NCBI GenBank assembly: GCA_000697665.1
Contig: KL197719.1
Span: forward strand, 306,682-370,681
Direction of reading: 5' to 3'
DNA from: Jaapia argillacea MUCL 33604
Lineage: Eukaryota; Basidiomycota; Agaricomycetes; Jaapiales; Jaapiaceae
Length of the DNA stretch: 64,000 bases
The notes beneath the pieces were generated by a model that was not told the DNA's origin, ran no database searches, and saw nothing but the letters and a program-made list of their open reading frames with translations. Shown here piece after piece: positions 12,925 through 23,846 of the stretch; position 1 is the first letter of the stretch, and each line of letters starts with the position of its first letter. Position numbers and translations under genes: made by a program.

Positions 12925-14231
12925 TTACAGACTAGTCAATACAGGCCATCCCTGTACGAAAGACCATCAAACGTCAGGAAAGACACCCCAACAGACGAGC
13001 TAAGAGAATGTTTACTCACCGAACTCCAGTCAACTCCGTTTAATCCCAAGCTCGCCCAAGTATCGCTGTACGGATCCGGACTTTCAACGGGGATGTAATG
13101 ATAGTAGAAAATATCCCTCTCCCACGTGGTGTCGTAGTAAAGACCCTGGCCGCCTGGTGCGTAGACATTGCCATGAGAGGCTAAGACCAGCGTGCCGCCC
13201 GTTTCGGTCATTGGGGTTCCCTTGGCATCGACGAAGGGTCCCGCGGGTGAGATGGAGCGGCCTACATACACCTGAGGTAACATCAGGCTAGTTGATCGAC
13301 TGGGTGAACGGCTTCAATTACCTTGTATTCATCTCCGGGAGGGGGGAGGTTCGACGCATTAAACCCGCAGCATGTTCCTGGAGCGAGCATAGAAAGTCAG
13401 CGTGGAGTTCAGGTACAAGGAGAGGCGTAGGACACTCACCTTCGCTGAGGAAGAGATAATAATATTCTCCGTGCTTGTACACGAAAGAGCCCTCCTCAGC
13501 CTGAGGAGCAGTGCTGTTGAAGGAAATTTGCTCAGGTACCGAGGTCACGTTTTGGAAATTGTACGCGAGCTCCACTTGGAAGATGTCGGCCTGTCCATGC
13601 AGGAAAACATTCAGCACCTCGGGATAACCTCGAGATAGAAATGAAATGTGGAACCCACCCAGAAAGAACCAAAGGACAACCTTGGAACTCCATCCAACCC
13701 AACAATCAAGTTGGGGTCAATGCAGTTGTAATTGTCGCCAGTGGTAGAATTGATCACCAATCCGTGATCGAACCAACTACCAGGCTCCATCGTGTAGCTC
13801 GTGGCCAGTCCGATCCCGGAGTCTTGAGAACCAAAGGTAGAGACGGAGTAATAAGCGTAGTATTGTCCATTGTGGTACGAGACATCTGGGGCCCAGATAT
13901 CATCGCGTCCCGGGAGAGGAATGCTGGAGTTGTTGGGGAGGATTGAGCCCACTTCAGTCCAAGGTCTACGGGTTCAATAGTGTCGTGAGTGAGTCGTACA
14001 GAATCTGATTTCGAAAAAGGTAGCGTACCCTGCAAGGTTATCCGCGGTGATGATCCCCGCTTTGTCGTGGGTGGTAAACAGGAAGTACTTCCCGTCAGTT
14101 TGGCGTTGTACTAGACTAGGATCGTGGACGAAGAAAAAGGGTCCGGTAATATTGAGAGGATCTGGAAAGGTTTGGGACACAACGAGGCCGCACAACGCGG
14201 CAAAGACCAGAGACAGAAGTTCTACGCGCAT
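12925..14231 (-). CDS. GH43 arabinan endo-1,5-alpha-L-arabinosidase, secreted
   Basis: Six exons (14231-14029, 13965-13659, 13590-13440, 13377-13322, 13271-13020, 12951-12925) give 331 residues. A signal peptide [20 protein letters not shown] is followed by a five-bladed propeller domain. The GH43 catalytic set is visible: the base aspartate in FVHDPSLVQ (about residue 37), the pKa-tuning aspartate in [13 protein letters not shown], and an acid glutamate in [18 protein letters not shown] and [16 protein letters not shown] are also typical of the arabinanase subfamily. The enzyme should cleave alpha-1,5-arabinan side chains of pectin outside the cell. It is divergently transcribed from SDHAF4 with about 450 bp between starts. 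Frame and stop are consistent across all exons. Confidence 0.9.
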
Positions 14232-14687
14232 TTTGCTCAAGGTTACCGCCAGAGATGAATAGCTTCGAGATATATTGCTCACGAACGGCCCGCTCCGCCA
14301 GTCAGCGGACCAGGCTAATGGGAAGGCTTGAGAAGGACACAAGGTTGGTTTTGTTCTAGGGATGGGGGATCGTCAGATGGGTGGGCAAAAGAAGGCTTTG
14401 TGCTCGAAGAAGGTAGGATCATCAGACTTCGGCCAGGTTGTGAGAGTACAAACGGTTGACCAGGAACTTGGTGTAAGCAGAGAAAACATCTGAGATCCCA
14501 AGCCCCTGGAGACGTTGATCAGCCAGACTTGAGGGTAGAAGATCTTGGCGGAACTGGGCGAAAGCGCATACGGATGAGAAATCCTTGACGACGGCGGGAG
14601 GGGAAAGAATCTCGTCGGCAAAAATCGGCCCGCTCCAATTCTGTTCCCGACCCGTCCACAAGTTTGCTCAACACGTCTGCCACGAAA

Positions 14688-15080
14688 ATGTTCTCCTCAA
14701 TGCGCAAAGTCCTTTCAAAGTCGTCCTCAACAGCACGCTCCTCCCGTTTCCCATCCTCTCCCACTATCGTCCTCGCCCGGCACCTATCATCACCTCCCCT
14801 CTCCCGACCGTCACCTCCTTCTCTACCCGCCGAACTTCAACGGGAATTCGAAGAACTAGTACGAGCAGCCCAAGCTCCCCTCTCTCGTCCATCCGATAGA
14901 GCGGAATCAGAGGCTCAACTAGCTTTACATCCCGACGCACCGATACCGTTGAAACCTGAGTTCGAGGGGAATGTTAATCCGAAGACGGGAGAGGTTGATG
15001 GGCCAAAGAGGGAACCTGTGAAGAGGTACACGGAGGATGAGGGTGATTGGAGTTTCAAGGGCAGGGTGTCAGACTTTTAG
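14688..15080 (+). CDS. SDHAF4: Succinate dehydrogenase assembly factor 4 (DUF1674)
   Basis: A single-exon gene of 130 residues. The N-terminus is rich in Ser and Arg (MFSSMRKVLSKSSSTARSS) and looks like a mitochondrial presequence. The C-terminus carries the family signature: NVNPKTGEVDGPKREPV, then GDWSFKGRVSDF, ending exactly where SDHAF4 proteins end. The factor binds flavinylated Sdh1 in the matrix and promotes SDH assembly. The start is the first ATG upstream of the presequence; no in-frame ATG lies further upstream before non-ATG codons. It shares a bidirectional intergenic region with the GH43 gene. Confidence 0.9.
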   Translation: MFSSMRKVLSKSSSTARSSRFPSSPTIVLARHLSSPPLSRPSPPSLPAELQREFEELVRAAQAPLSRPSDRAESEAQLALHPDAPIPLKPEFEGNVNPKTGEVDGPKREPVKRYTEDEGDWSFKGRVSDF

Positions 15081-15458
15081 GAGTGTTCCGAGTGGTTCTT
15101 CGCTGCATGGGCGTGTGTTCGGTGGTTTGCTATCTGCACATAGCTGCACATCCCCACTCTGGATACAGGGGGTTTTCAAGCCGCGCAATGATACGAATAT
15201 GCATGCTGTACATGGCTCAGCGCTCAACCGATATATCTATCGATACCAAATTGACCGAGTCTGATGAATGAGACTGCCAGTATCCTCAACGGTGTCGAGA
15301 ACACAGTCCGACGACGAACCCGATGATCCTCCCATCAACAAGCCTTACTCAAGATATCCATTCTCTCTCACTCGATATGCAATTCATCGTCCAAAGCGCC
15401 CGCCCACATCCCCATTTCGACACTTCTAACCACGCACGGACAACCTCGCCCCACTGGC
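15081..15458. other. Intergenic, nothing recognised
   Basis: About 380 bp between SDHAF4 and the hemerythrin-like gene. It should hold the SDHAF4 3' end and the promoter of the next gene. I see no conserved element or coding frame in it. Confidence 0.5.
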
Positions 15459-16579
15459 ATGCGACGGGTCTTCCAATACCGGTCTATCCGGCATATCAAT
15501 ATTGGTCGTCAGGTCCACAGTACTAGTCGTGTCACTCCCCGACGGACACCATCCTCAGCCTATTCTGCGACTATAGCAAGAAGCAGGATGTTCGGTTCAT
15601 TGACGAGTGGTAGTAAGTCGCGAGAGGAGTATCGATGGAATCGGGTATGTCAAATTTCGTCCCTCGTCCACAGAGACTGGGGATGTAGAGTTGAATTTGG
15701 GTTGCATTTGGGGGTAGTTGGGCGATACCATGGCTCATTTCCATGCCTGGTTCAAGCAAGAATGTGAGTGTCATTTTTGGATGCGAGGGTTCTTGCTTCT
15801 CGTCGGTATGGCGTGATACTGATCATAATGTCGTTTTTGACTCCCAGTCAATTCCGTATACGAGGTGTCGAAATCTGTTCCACCTATCCATGTAACCTAG
15901 ATCTAATCACTGAGGAATGGACGTTCGTGCGTTTAGCTTGCAGATGGGTCCTTCAACGCTCGTGGAATGTCGCTCAGACAATACCTTCGGCAAGCAAAGT
16001 CTCTGTCCACCCGTTCGTCTCCATCAATCTTCCCCAGCCCACATCGCAGATTGTTGACTTGTTTCTATTGGTGACAGATCTAACTTTCCATCACTCTCTT
16101 GAAGAGCGTCACATTTTCCCAGTCCTCGCCGAGAAAATGCCCCAATTCGATCACGCAGCTGATGGAGAACATATCAAATCCCACAAAGGAATACACGACG
16201 GTCAGTCTTAAATCACTTCCATCATACTTTGTTTAACTGACAAGCGGACGCCATCTTCTTTACCGATTGTATGGTTTTGGTACTCATTTCGAGTAGGACT
16301 CGACGAACTGGACGCCCTGATCCTGAAGTGGACAGAGAACCCTTCGGAGTACTCGCCGGTGGAGATGCGGGAATGTTTGGATGGCTTTCGAGAGGTGTTA
16401 TTCAGGCATCTTGATGAAGAGGTCTGTCCTACCATCCTATCATCGCCGATACCTTCTTGCAAGAGGGTCAATGGCACATTTGAACTGAGAATGCTCTCTT
16501 TTTATAGGTGAATGATCTGAAAGGGGAGAATATGAAGAAGTATTGGACGTTGGAGGAGATGGAGAGGATACCCATGTGA
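15459..16579 (+). CDS. Hemerythrin-like HHE cation-binding domain protein
   Basis: Seven exons (15459-15644, 15718-15763, 15848-15864, 15937-16012, 16078-16200, 16297-16421, 16508-16579) give 214 residues in frame. The four-helix HHE bundle is recognised from its metal ligands: MAHFHAWFKQEF, then LTFHHSLEERHIFP, then EHIKSHKGIHDG, then LFRHLDEE. These match the H...HxxxE...HxxxH pattern of di-iron hemerythrin domains. The first 50 residues are basic and Ser/Thr rich with no acid residues, which could be a mitochondrial presequence; an internal ATG at 15588 is an alternative start. Fungal single-HHE proteins are thought to bind iron or oxygen species, but no reaction is established. A 17 nt microexon (third) is notable. 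Confidence 0.85.
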
Positions 16580-17075
16580 TGAGCCTCGATATATTCTGAA
16601 GTGGGAATGGCGCCTGCCCGTTGTGGGTGTTCTTCTATCCTCCCGTTCACGATATTGACGGCGTCTAGATGTAATAATCTAATCTCCTTCCATCGAGCTT
16701 ACAAGATCGAGTCATAGACAGCTTGCGTTACTGCATTGCTGAAGCGGTCATCCAGCTGATTTGCAAGCCATGGTACACTTGAAATTGAATATTCATCTTC
16801 GGATCCTCGCGCACCTGCTTGTGGGATGGCCTTCTGATCCTTCGCTTTCTCATCCGAATTCCAGGTGTGTTGGATACTTGCTGCAAAAGTGATTTTCTTC
16901 CGCTCGTCGGGGTCGATTCCGAGTGCACAGCCACCTCCGAGATTGAATTAACGTTTGATCCGTTTTCTTTGTATCCATAAAAGGCAATTCTGTTTCCTCT
17001 TTCTGTGGAGTGGTTGACTTTGCGTGTTTTCCGCACTTTTTGTCCTTGGCACCATGCGCAGAACCACGAAACCGA
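16580..17075. other. Intergenic, nothing recognised
   Basis: Roughly 500 bp between the hemerythrin-like gene and the promoter module of family gene A. A minus-strand frame runs through it (17108-16728) but has no family signature and overlaps the promoter of gene A, so it is not called. Confidence 0.5.
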
Positions 17076-17171
17076 TGTCAGCCATGAAAGAAGTCTCCCC
17101 TGGTCCATAACAATCGGCCGTTGCCCATCGAGACTGGTCGGGCGCTGGCTGACATCCGCCTGGGTTATATC
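17076..17171 (+). promoter_or_regulatory. Promoter module of family gene A (inverted 9-mers + TATA)
   Basis: A distal TGTCAGCCA (17076-17084) and a proximal TGGCTGACA (17146-17154) are exact reverse complements, 61 nt apart. TATA follows 11 nt after the proximal site (17166-17169, in TTATATC), and the ATG is at 17216. The same order, orientation and TATA spacing recur upstream of paralogs B and C. A factor binding the 9-mer as an inverted pair is inferred, not shown. Confidence 0.6.
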
Positions 17172-17215
17172 TACACAGTTTCGATTCTCTTCCTCGCTCG
17201 TACAGCTCGACCATA

Positions 17216-18471
17216 ATGTTGTCGCTCATCAAATTCGTAGCCTCCATCTTTGGAACTGTACGCCAGTCTTGGACTTCGATCACGTCCCTCCGCGCCTTGC
17301 GTCCTGCAAAATCAGCTGCAGTCACCAGGACCACCCCCGTCGAGTCTACTCCGCTCAAGTCCATTCTCGTAAAGCTCTCCACCTCCATGACGGTTAATAT
17401 CGATGTCCAAGAGTCTTCTATCTCACATCAGCTCCGTATGTTCTTCCTCCGACCGTGTCACTCAGGCCGCGATTGACTGACATGCCATAGCGTCAGCCGA
17501 TATTTCATCCCCTTCCCGCTCTAGGAAGGGAATGCGTATGTTGCCGGCCAGGCCTAAGAACTGCATGCTATCACCCAAGACGCCAACTCGTCTACCCCGT
17601 TATCTGTCTTGTTCCAAGTCGTTACCAGGGCATATCGAAGCGTTAGCGATCCCCGACGACAAGTCGGTTCAAGGTCTACAAGACGCTACCATTGCCAGCA
17701 TCCGCGATAGTGTGTGAACATTGTTTTCGGTCTTGATTTATGTTGACATCCCCTCAACCAGGTTTTACCCGCCAAAGCGATTTTATTCCAAAATCACCCC
17801 CATCTCCTACCCCCTCCGACTCTTCAACAACCTCCTCGTATTCCAGCGAGTCCACCACTCCTCCTACCACACCCCCAGCCACGTCCTTCGACATCCCCGA
17901 TCCTATCATCCACATTTCCAGAGGTCAGAATAATGAAGACCTCGATATCACCGACGAGTACTACCGCAATGGATTTCATTCCAACGGCATCGTCGAAGAA
18001 GACCAAATCCAACACTCCATCCTCGCCGCCTCAGCCATCATCACCAACTCGACCTCACCCAATTCGTTCCGCCCGCTTCCGATAAGAGTACCCAGCGCAG
18101 CTGAGAAGATGAGAATCCAACAACAGCTCGCTAAATCGTCGCAGCCACGGCCGAGGTCGGCCTCCCGATCAGGTGATTTCGATCCCAAGTGCGATGAGGA
18201 GCTTAAGAAGAAAGCGAGGAGGATTAGTGGGACTTTGAGACCGCTGTTGCTGCCTATGGTGGTGGAGGCTAAGAGGGAGTCGGTTGAGTGGGGGAAAGGC
18301 TTGAAGGGAAAGGGGAGGCGGATATCTTGTATGGGAGGGGCGCCGGGCTTGGGGTTGAGTCTTGCAAAGGTGGAGATGGGTTACCACCAACAGCTGGAAA
18401 GGAGGAAGGAGAACGACCGTGACTTTGGTGATTGGGATGAAGAGGCTTTCATTGGAATGTATGTTTTATGA
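17216..18471 (+). CDS. Unrecognised paralog family, member A
   Basis: Three exons (17216-17435, 17491-17709, 17762-18471) give 382 residues; both introns are phase 1. No known domain is recognised. Visible parts, in order: a hydrophobic/amphipathic N-terminus (MLSLIKFVASIFGTVRQSW), a linker with TTPVESTPLKSILVKLSTS, the exon 2/3 junction reading ASIRDSFTRQSDFIPKSP followed by PSPTPS and a serine tract, DLDITDEYYRNGF, IQHSILAASAIITNS, RVPSAAEKMRIQQQLAKSSQ, a basic stretch, the block LRPLLLPMVVEAKRES, and a C-terminus WDEEAFIGMYVL. Each block has a counterpart in member C and several in B. The Pro-directed Ser/Thr sites suggest a phosphorylated, largely disordered protein; function is unknown. 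Confidence 0.85.
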
Positions 18472-19745
18472 GGAGTGTCGTGGCAGGAGGGCGGGATGCC
18501 TTTGAGTTCGATCTTCAGACTGCCGGCTGTATCATTTATTCTGTAACGTCCAGTCCGTCTTCGTTGTTCTTTCGTGGTTGGATGTAGAGTCTGCGTATTC
18601 TCTCGTCGACCGTATGTTTTTTAGCCGTTTTGCATGCTGTATTGGTTTGGATGATGATCGTCACGTCTTTTATGAATTTATGACCCTTATTTGTTACATC
18701 CTTCCGGAATATCTGAAGATGGGGGGCCCTGGTTCCGCCGATTGTTCAGATGTTCTTCTGTAATGACCCAAACTCCACCCATAGTCGAAGCGTCGGCATC
18801 AGGCTGAACACGTCCCGGAGCGCCTCTGAGCAGGTTCTAGCCAGAGAATTCCAACTCCCATTCGCGGGTTTGAGTGACTCGAGGGAGTCGACATGGGCCC
18901 TCCCACGTTTGAGCCGTCATCGTCGAATACCATAAATCGTTGTTGTATCCCTGCTATCTCCCTCTGAGCCGTTTCAGTTCTCTCCCCTTGTCTTCTACCA
19001 AGCACATTGTTGACCCGAACGCGATGTGCGGAGAAACGAAGGGTGGATCAACAGGGGGCTCGGGAATCCCAAGCCTACTGGGAGGATCTCTTGCAGATCC
19101 GCAGAGATTCGCTCATCACGAACCACACACCCTCGAGAATGTCCTTTGAACTTGAAGTTCCTAGTATCGAAAGCTTGGCGTGGGGACGTTGATCAACATC
19201 TGCTAAAGCGCCAAGGATTCGATAGGAGTCCGAGAGATGCGTAAAAGTTACCGGAGATGGAGATGGGGTGATTGGATTTGGGTGTACAAAATTACACCCA
19301 GGTTGAACGTTGAACAGCGATGGCAGAGCGATTGTGGTGTGAGAGAAGGGACCAGCTGGAAAGGCTTATAACTCTTCAGGTTCTGGGGGTTCCGGTATTT
19401 GCAAGTTTTATTGCGAGTAGCGGTAGACGAGAATGTACGACTTTCATTTCTACAATGTTGTCCTGTCAAGTTCCCGATTTGTTAACTACTGAATATCGGG
19501 GATATCAGCAAGGGAATCGGAGCAAGAGCATGGTGAACGAGTCGAAGGACGGTGTCACCGCGTGGATCCAGCATGAATGTGTCGAACATCGCGCTCAATG
19601 GACGGAAGTAATCAAGATACCGCACAAGACAAATAGGAAAAAGTACAATATCCTTGTACGTGTAAAGACCAGAAAAGAAACCGGCCAAGACGACGTCGGG
19701 AACATCCCTACAGACACTCAGAATCTCAACTCTACTCTCCTCAAC
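18472..19745. other. Intergenic between A and B, no confident gene
   Basis: Genes A (plus) and B (minus) converge here. Short frames on both strands lack any signature. The longest, plus strand 19320-20012, runs antisense into the third exon of B and is best explained as a shadow. The GGTTGAACGTTGAAC tract near 19300 is the only repeat noticed. Confidence 0.5.
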
Positions 19746-20881
19746 TCACTCCCTCGGCAAACCCAACTCCAAATCAATCCCCTCCCTCCTCGTCTCCACC
19801 ACCATCGGCAAGAGCAACGGGTGCAAAGCGTCCACCTTCTTGACCCTCTTCACCTCATTCTGTCCCAAGTTCTTGTACATCGTGTTTTGGCGCCCAATCG
19901 GTCCTCCTGCAAGACGCGAGGACTCCAAGTCTGTTGTACCAGGCACCTTAGGAAAAGCAGCGAGGATACTTCTAATCTTGTCGTCGTCATCTTCTGCGTT
20001 ATAGGTCAGTGAGAGACGGGAAGACTTCTTGGTGCGGGTATGAGGGATGTTGCTGCGAATGGCGGATGGTGGTAGGTCGAAAGACAAGTTGCGAGGAGTG
20101 GTTGGTGAAGCGGTGGAAGTAGTGGAGCACGAAGACGATGAAGACGTGGAGAGGGTGGGCGAAGGGGGGGAGTTTGGCGAGTAGACAGTCTTCTGAGTGT
20201 TTTGACCTAGGATAGTTTAAAACAGATTGAAGATAATTAGAGTGTTGGGGCTTACCGATATGAAGTTTCGTCAAGGCGGGATGTTGAATAATATTCACGT
20301 TGGTAGGAGGTGAACGAGCGGAAGGAACTTTGGGTGGAGTAACTGTCTTGGCGGTGCGGACGACGTTCGGTTTTGGAATGGGGAAGCTCGGGTTCCTGCG
20401 CAAGCTTCGCTTGACCCTCTTCGGGATCGGAGTAAATATATCTGCAGGAGCTGGCAAACAATGTCACCTCACAGCCATTCGAGGTAGTCAAGAGCAGATA
20501 CTGACTTGGGGGAAGGGAAGGGGAGACGTAAGGCAGGTTTGCTTCGAAGTCATCCTGGATCGCTCTCTGTTTGGCGGCTTCTACGACGGAGTTGCTCGGT
20601 GTTGCTGATTGCTGGCTGACAGTGGCCACTGTGGATAACGATGGAGATCCCACATTGGTGGCGGCAATGAGACCGATGAGTGAGGCAGCAGATGCGGGAG
20701 TAGGCACAGTGGTCACCGGGGTTGATGGCGACGCAGAGCACTGGGAGGGCGTAGAAGCAGTGGCTTGTAAATGCAAAGATGACTCCTTGGGGCGAACACA
20801 GAGAAGAGATAAGAGTGAGGAGCAGATCATTCGAACCGAGCTGAAGAGCGACCCGAAGAATGTGGTGGTGGTGAACATCAT
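19746..20881 (-). CDS. Unrecognised paralog family, member B (divergent, shorter C-terminus)
   Basis: Three exons (20881-20506, 20450-20256, 20206-19746) give 343 residues with the same two phase-1 intron positions as A and C. Shared blocks: a hydrophobic start (MMFTTTTFFGSLFSSVRM), DDFEANLPYVSP before intron 1 (DLEAGLPYLSP in C), TPADIFTPIPKRVKR after it, PNSPPSPTLSTSSSSS at the start of exon 3, KIRSILAAFPKV, and LHPLLLPMVVETRREG near the end. It lacks the terminal WDEE.FIG block and the DITD.YY block of A and C. N-terminal half is unusually rich in Ser, Thr, Ala and Val. No known domain; function unknown. Confidence 0.82.
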
Positions 20882-20920
20882 GGGAGTAGGCCGTTAGAGA
20901 TAGAGGAGCGCATTGCTGCT

Positions 20921-20962
20921 CTTATATTCCCTTGGGATGTCAGCCAGAAGGTATGGCTGACA
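20921..20962 (-). promoter_or_regulatory. Promoter module of family gene B
   Basis: In gene orientation the distal site is TGTCAGCCA (20962-20954), then 7 nt, then proximal TGGCTGACA (20946-20938). TATA begins 11 nt later (20926, in ATATAAG), and the ATG is at 20881. The order and orientation match A and C; only the gap between the two sites differs. Here the two sites form a near-perfect interrupted palindrome. Confidence 0.6.
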
Positions 20963-22431
20963 CTCACGTCGGTTCAGAATAAAATCATTTCCCATTGCGA
21001 AGGGTCAAGACTTTACGAAGTCAACTGGAGGAATGCGCTCTCGGGGCGTCCGGCAATTATTTCCCGTGCGGAACCATTGGTTGAACGAGAGTCTTGGATA
21101 ACTCGAATGGTGGGGTCGAAAATCAAGCGGTCACAGATTGTGAAACAATCTGCAGAGGAATACATAGTAGTGTTCTCCGATCGCGAAGTTAATTCCGTAT
21201 GCATTGCCGCAGAGTCCAGAGATGTTCTTGGGCAAAGTCAAAGAGGAGGAAACACGAAGGAACATCGTTGCCCGCTGAATCGTGCCGTGGCAGTTGACCC
21301 GAAGTAACCACGTGAGTGGCGGGAGGCGCGTCGGGATCACGTTTTCTCACGATCATCATCCTTGTGACCGTCCAGCGACCAACCAGCGACAGGACAAGCA
21401 GGAACAAGTTCCCAAGTTATTATACCGCTCGTCCCCTCCTGATGTCTCCACATTTCACTCGGGATGGAACTCAATGTGCACCAGCTGATAGCAATTCTTC
21501 GGTTCAAAAGTCTGCGATCTCTTCAACCGAGAGCTGAAGCGGTGGCCCTCCGCATGGATGATGGGGATTCACCCCACGCTTGGCGTTTCAGTACTTCACT
21601 TCCAGCGGAGACGATCCTCGATTTGACGCTCGTCAACTTCGTTCACGCTTCTCGATCGTGTTCCCCACTTTGGCGTTTAGATCCACAGCACAAGCTCCTC
21701 TGGAACATATGATACGTATATGTCACCGCCGGCTCTCCTGTTGCACCCTACGACAGCTCTCACCGGGATTCGTCATGTTCGCTCGGAGATGGCGGACCTC
21801 CCCGAACGGAGTGCTCGCCCACTTCATCTCATGATCAGGGTTATGTACGGACACTCTCCCAGACCCTGCATCGAACCTGGTTGCCGCCTCGATATTACCG
21901 AGTTATCCCCTGGGATCTTGTCTACCGCATTTCTGTATCCAAGCGACACGCGCTGAAATCTTATATTCGCCGCTCTCTTGAACTCGTCTCCTTTTTCCAG
22001 CACCATCTGTCCATGCCAAGCCCAGTGAATGATCGTATTTCATCACAATGACATCTCATCACCACCGACGAACGACATCCTCCAATGATCCACCGGCACC
22101 TTCCTCAAGAACCCTCCACCAAATCGTTAGAGCCGCAGAAGACCACCCCCAACCAATTTGCGAACGAATCAATTCGGAAGCCCATTTTATCGAGCTACAA
22201 ATGGAAGAGGTACTACAAAGTTGTGTATAATACTGCAGATAATAACGATGCTAATACGATAGTGGTAACACTAGAACGACACTAAGATAGAGGAAACCCG
22301 AACTAAAGGCGATACAGTAGATAACTCGTACAAAAGCGAGACAGTTAATGAAGCATACAGTAGAAGCACATATCCAAGTACAAACCGATGAGAAACCCTC
22401 ATGGTCGAAATCAAAGCGCTCCGTCGAGATC
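20963..22431. other. Intergenic between B and C; possible unassigned coding stretch
   Basis: B and C are both on the minus strand. The plus strand between about 21441 and 22047 holds several overlapping open frames with coding-like composition and possible splice sites, for example one ending with SKRHALKSYIRRSLELVSFF before a stop near 22047. No family is recognised and I could not settle a single model. A second short plus frame (22048-22230) is also unassigned. Confidence 0.35.
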
Positions 22432-23797
22432 CTAGAGGGCGTATGCTCCAATGAACTCCTCTTCATCCCATCCTCCAATCCCCTCTTCCTCATCCCACTC
22501 TTCCTCCCCCTCCCCCTCTATGCATATACGAACACCATCTTCCAAGCCACCCAACGCCAATCCCAACCCAACCAAACTCTCACAGCTCTCCTTCACCTCC
22601 TTCCCCGAACCAACCGACTCCCTCTTCACCCTATCCACCACAATAGGCAACAACAAAGGCTTCAACGAGCTCGTCCTCTTCTCTTCCTCTGTCATCTGAG
22701 ACCCTTGGAAAGGGTTGGGATTCTTGAACGTATTGTGTGGTGGCGCGAGGAAACTCGGGCCCGACTTTGGCTTCAACTTTGGTTTGGGGACGAGGAGAGT
22801 GCGGAGAGAGGATGATTGGGAAGTTTTGGCAAGTTGTCTTTGAATCCGAATCTTTTCAGATACGGTAGGAATCTTGACAGGATAATGTCTGAAAGCTGCA
22901 GGAGTCTTGGAGGCGTTCATAATATTGTTTCTGGTTGTGGATCGAATACTATTCGAGACCATAGCCGACGCTACGAGGATGGAATTTTGGATTCCCTCTT
23001 CTTCCCCTATAGTGGAGTAGGATGCGTAAACGGGGATGGAGAAATGGGAACGGGTTTGATAGTAGTGGTCTGTAATGTCTTGGTCTTCGTCCGAATGGAT
23101 AGTAGGAGATGTTATTTCGAATGAGGGGGTTGGAGGGGTAGCTGGTGGGGACGAAGAGTTGGATGACGATGAAGAGCTTGATGGTGTCGGCGAAGGGGGT
23201 GACCTGGGAACGAATTCGTTCATCTGGGCAAAGCCTGTGTGGTTTTAAGTCGTCGTCGGCTGCGACGAGAGGCGAGGAACTTACTGTGACGGATGCTGGC
23301 GTCATCGGGGATGTTGAGGGAGTGAACGTACTCTGACGATGCCGCGGAAAGCAGAATGCTCGATGGCGGTTCGGCAGCTAGGTTTGCAACGCGGCCAAGA
23401 ATGTGCTCATGGGATCGCTGTTCGTGAGCGCCGGGTGAAGACTTTGGAGGAGTCTTCTTGGGCTTGTGAGGCGTAGGAGTCCAGATATTTGAAGCTCAAG
23501 TGACAAGTCAGCTACGAGCAAGGATAGCAACGCGAAAGAACGCTTACGAGGGGAGAGGTAAGGGAGGCCGGCCTCGAGGTCGCGTTCCACGGTCTGTGAC
23601 GTTGTGACGTTAACCAAGATCGGTTTGACGGGGGTGGTCTTGACTGGTGAGGTGGAGGAGCCAGTAGTGGAGACAGAGACGGAGACAGGAAGACAGGTGT
23701 CCTTATCGGCGGCGCGGAACAAAGAGTGAGAGACGAAAGATGACCAGGCAGCACGAACAACGTCGGCGACGGTGGCGAAGAACTTGGCAAAGAACAT
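22432..23797 (-). CDS. Unrecognised paralog family, member C
   Basis: Three exons (23797-23548, 23494-23285, 23234-22432) give 420 residues; both introns are phase 1, as in A and B. Blocks shared with A: KTTPVKPILVNVTTSQTV, IPDDASIRHSFAQMNEFVPR, SPPSPTPSSSSSSS, DQDITDHYYQTRSHF, IQNSILVASAMVSNS, KIPTVSEKIRIQRQLAKTSQ, LKPLLLPIVVDRVKRES, and a C-terminus WDEEEFIGAYAL. The start is the ATG of MFFAKFFATVADVV; an upstream TTG is not needed. The last 40 residues before the terminal block are very acidic (EGEGEEEWDEEEG). No known domain; A and C are closer to each other than to B. Confidence 0.85.
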
Positions 23798-23846
23798 AGT
23801 GGTCAAATGCTAAGGTTGGGAGATGCGACACGGATGGGAAGTGGAG

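Larger units (their letters stand above)
11055..14948. repeat. Head-to-tail segmental duplication (two units)
   Basis: Two adjacent units share order and sequence. The right unit (about 12800-14948) holds the intact GH43 gene, its 3' flank, the divergent promoter and the 5' half of SDHAF4. The left unit (about 11055-12797) holds decayed versions of all of these in the same order. The units end at matching points: both start near CTTCAAGT(C/A)AGG and both end near GACGCACCGA. The left unit is shorter (about 1.74 against 2.15 kb) because of internal deletions. Divergence is visible throughout, so the event is not recent. Confidence 0.85.

Noticed and set aside
16948-17388. Minus-strand open frame of 146 codons
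   Set aside because: Antisense to exon 1 and the promoter module of family gene A; the paralogs support the plus strand.
19320-20012. Plus-strand open frame of 230 codons
   Set aside because: Its right half is antisense to exon 3 of family gene B, which is supported by paralogy, and it has no signature.
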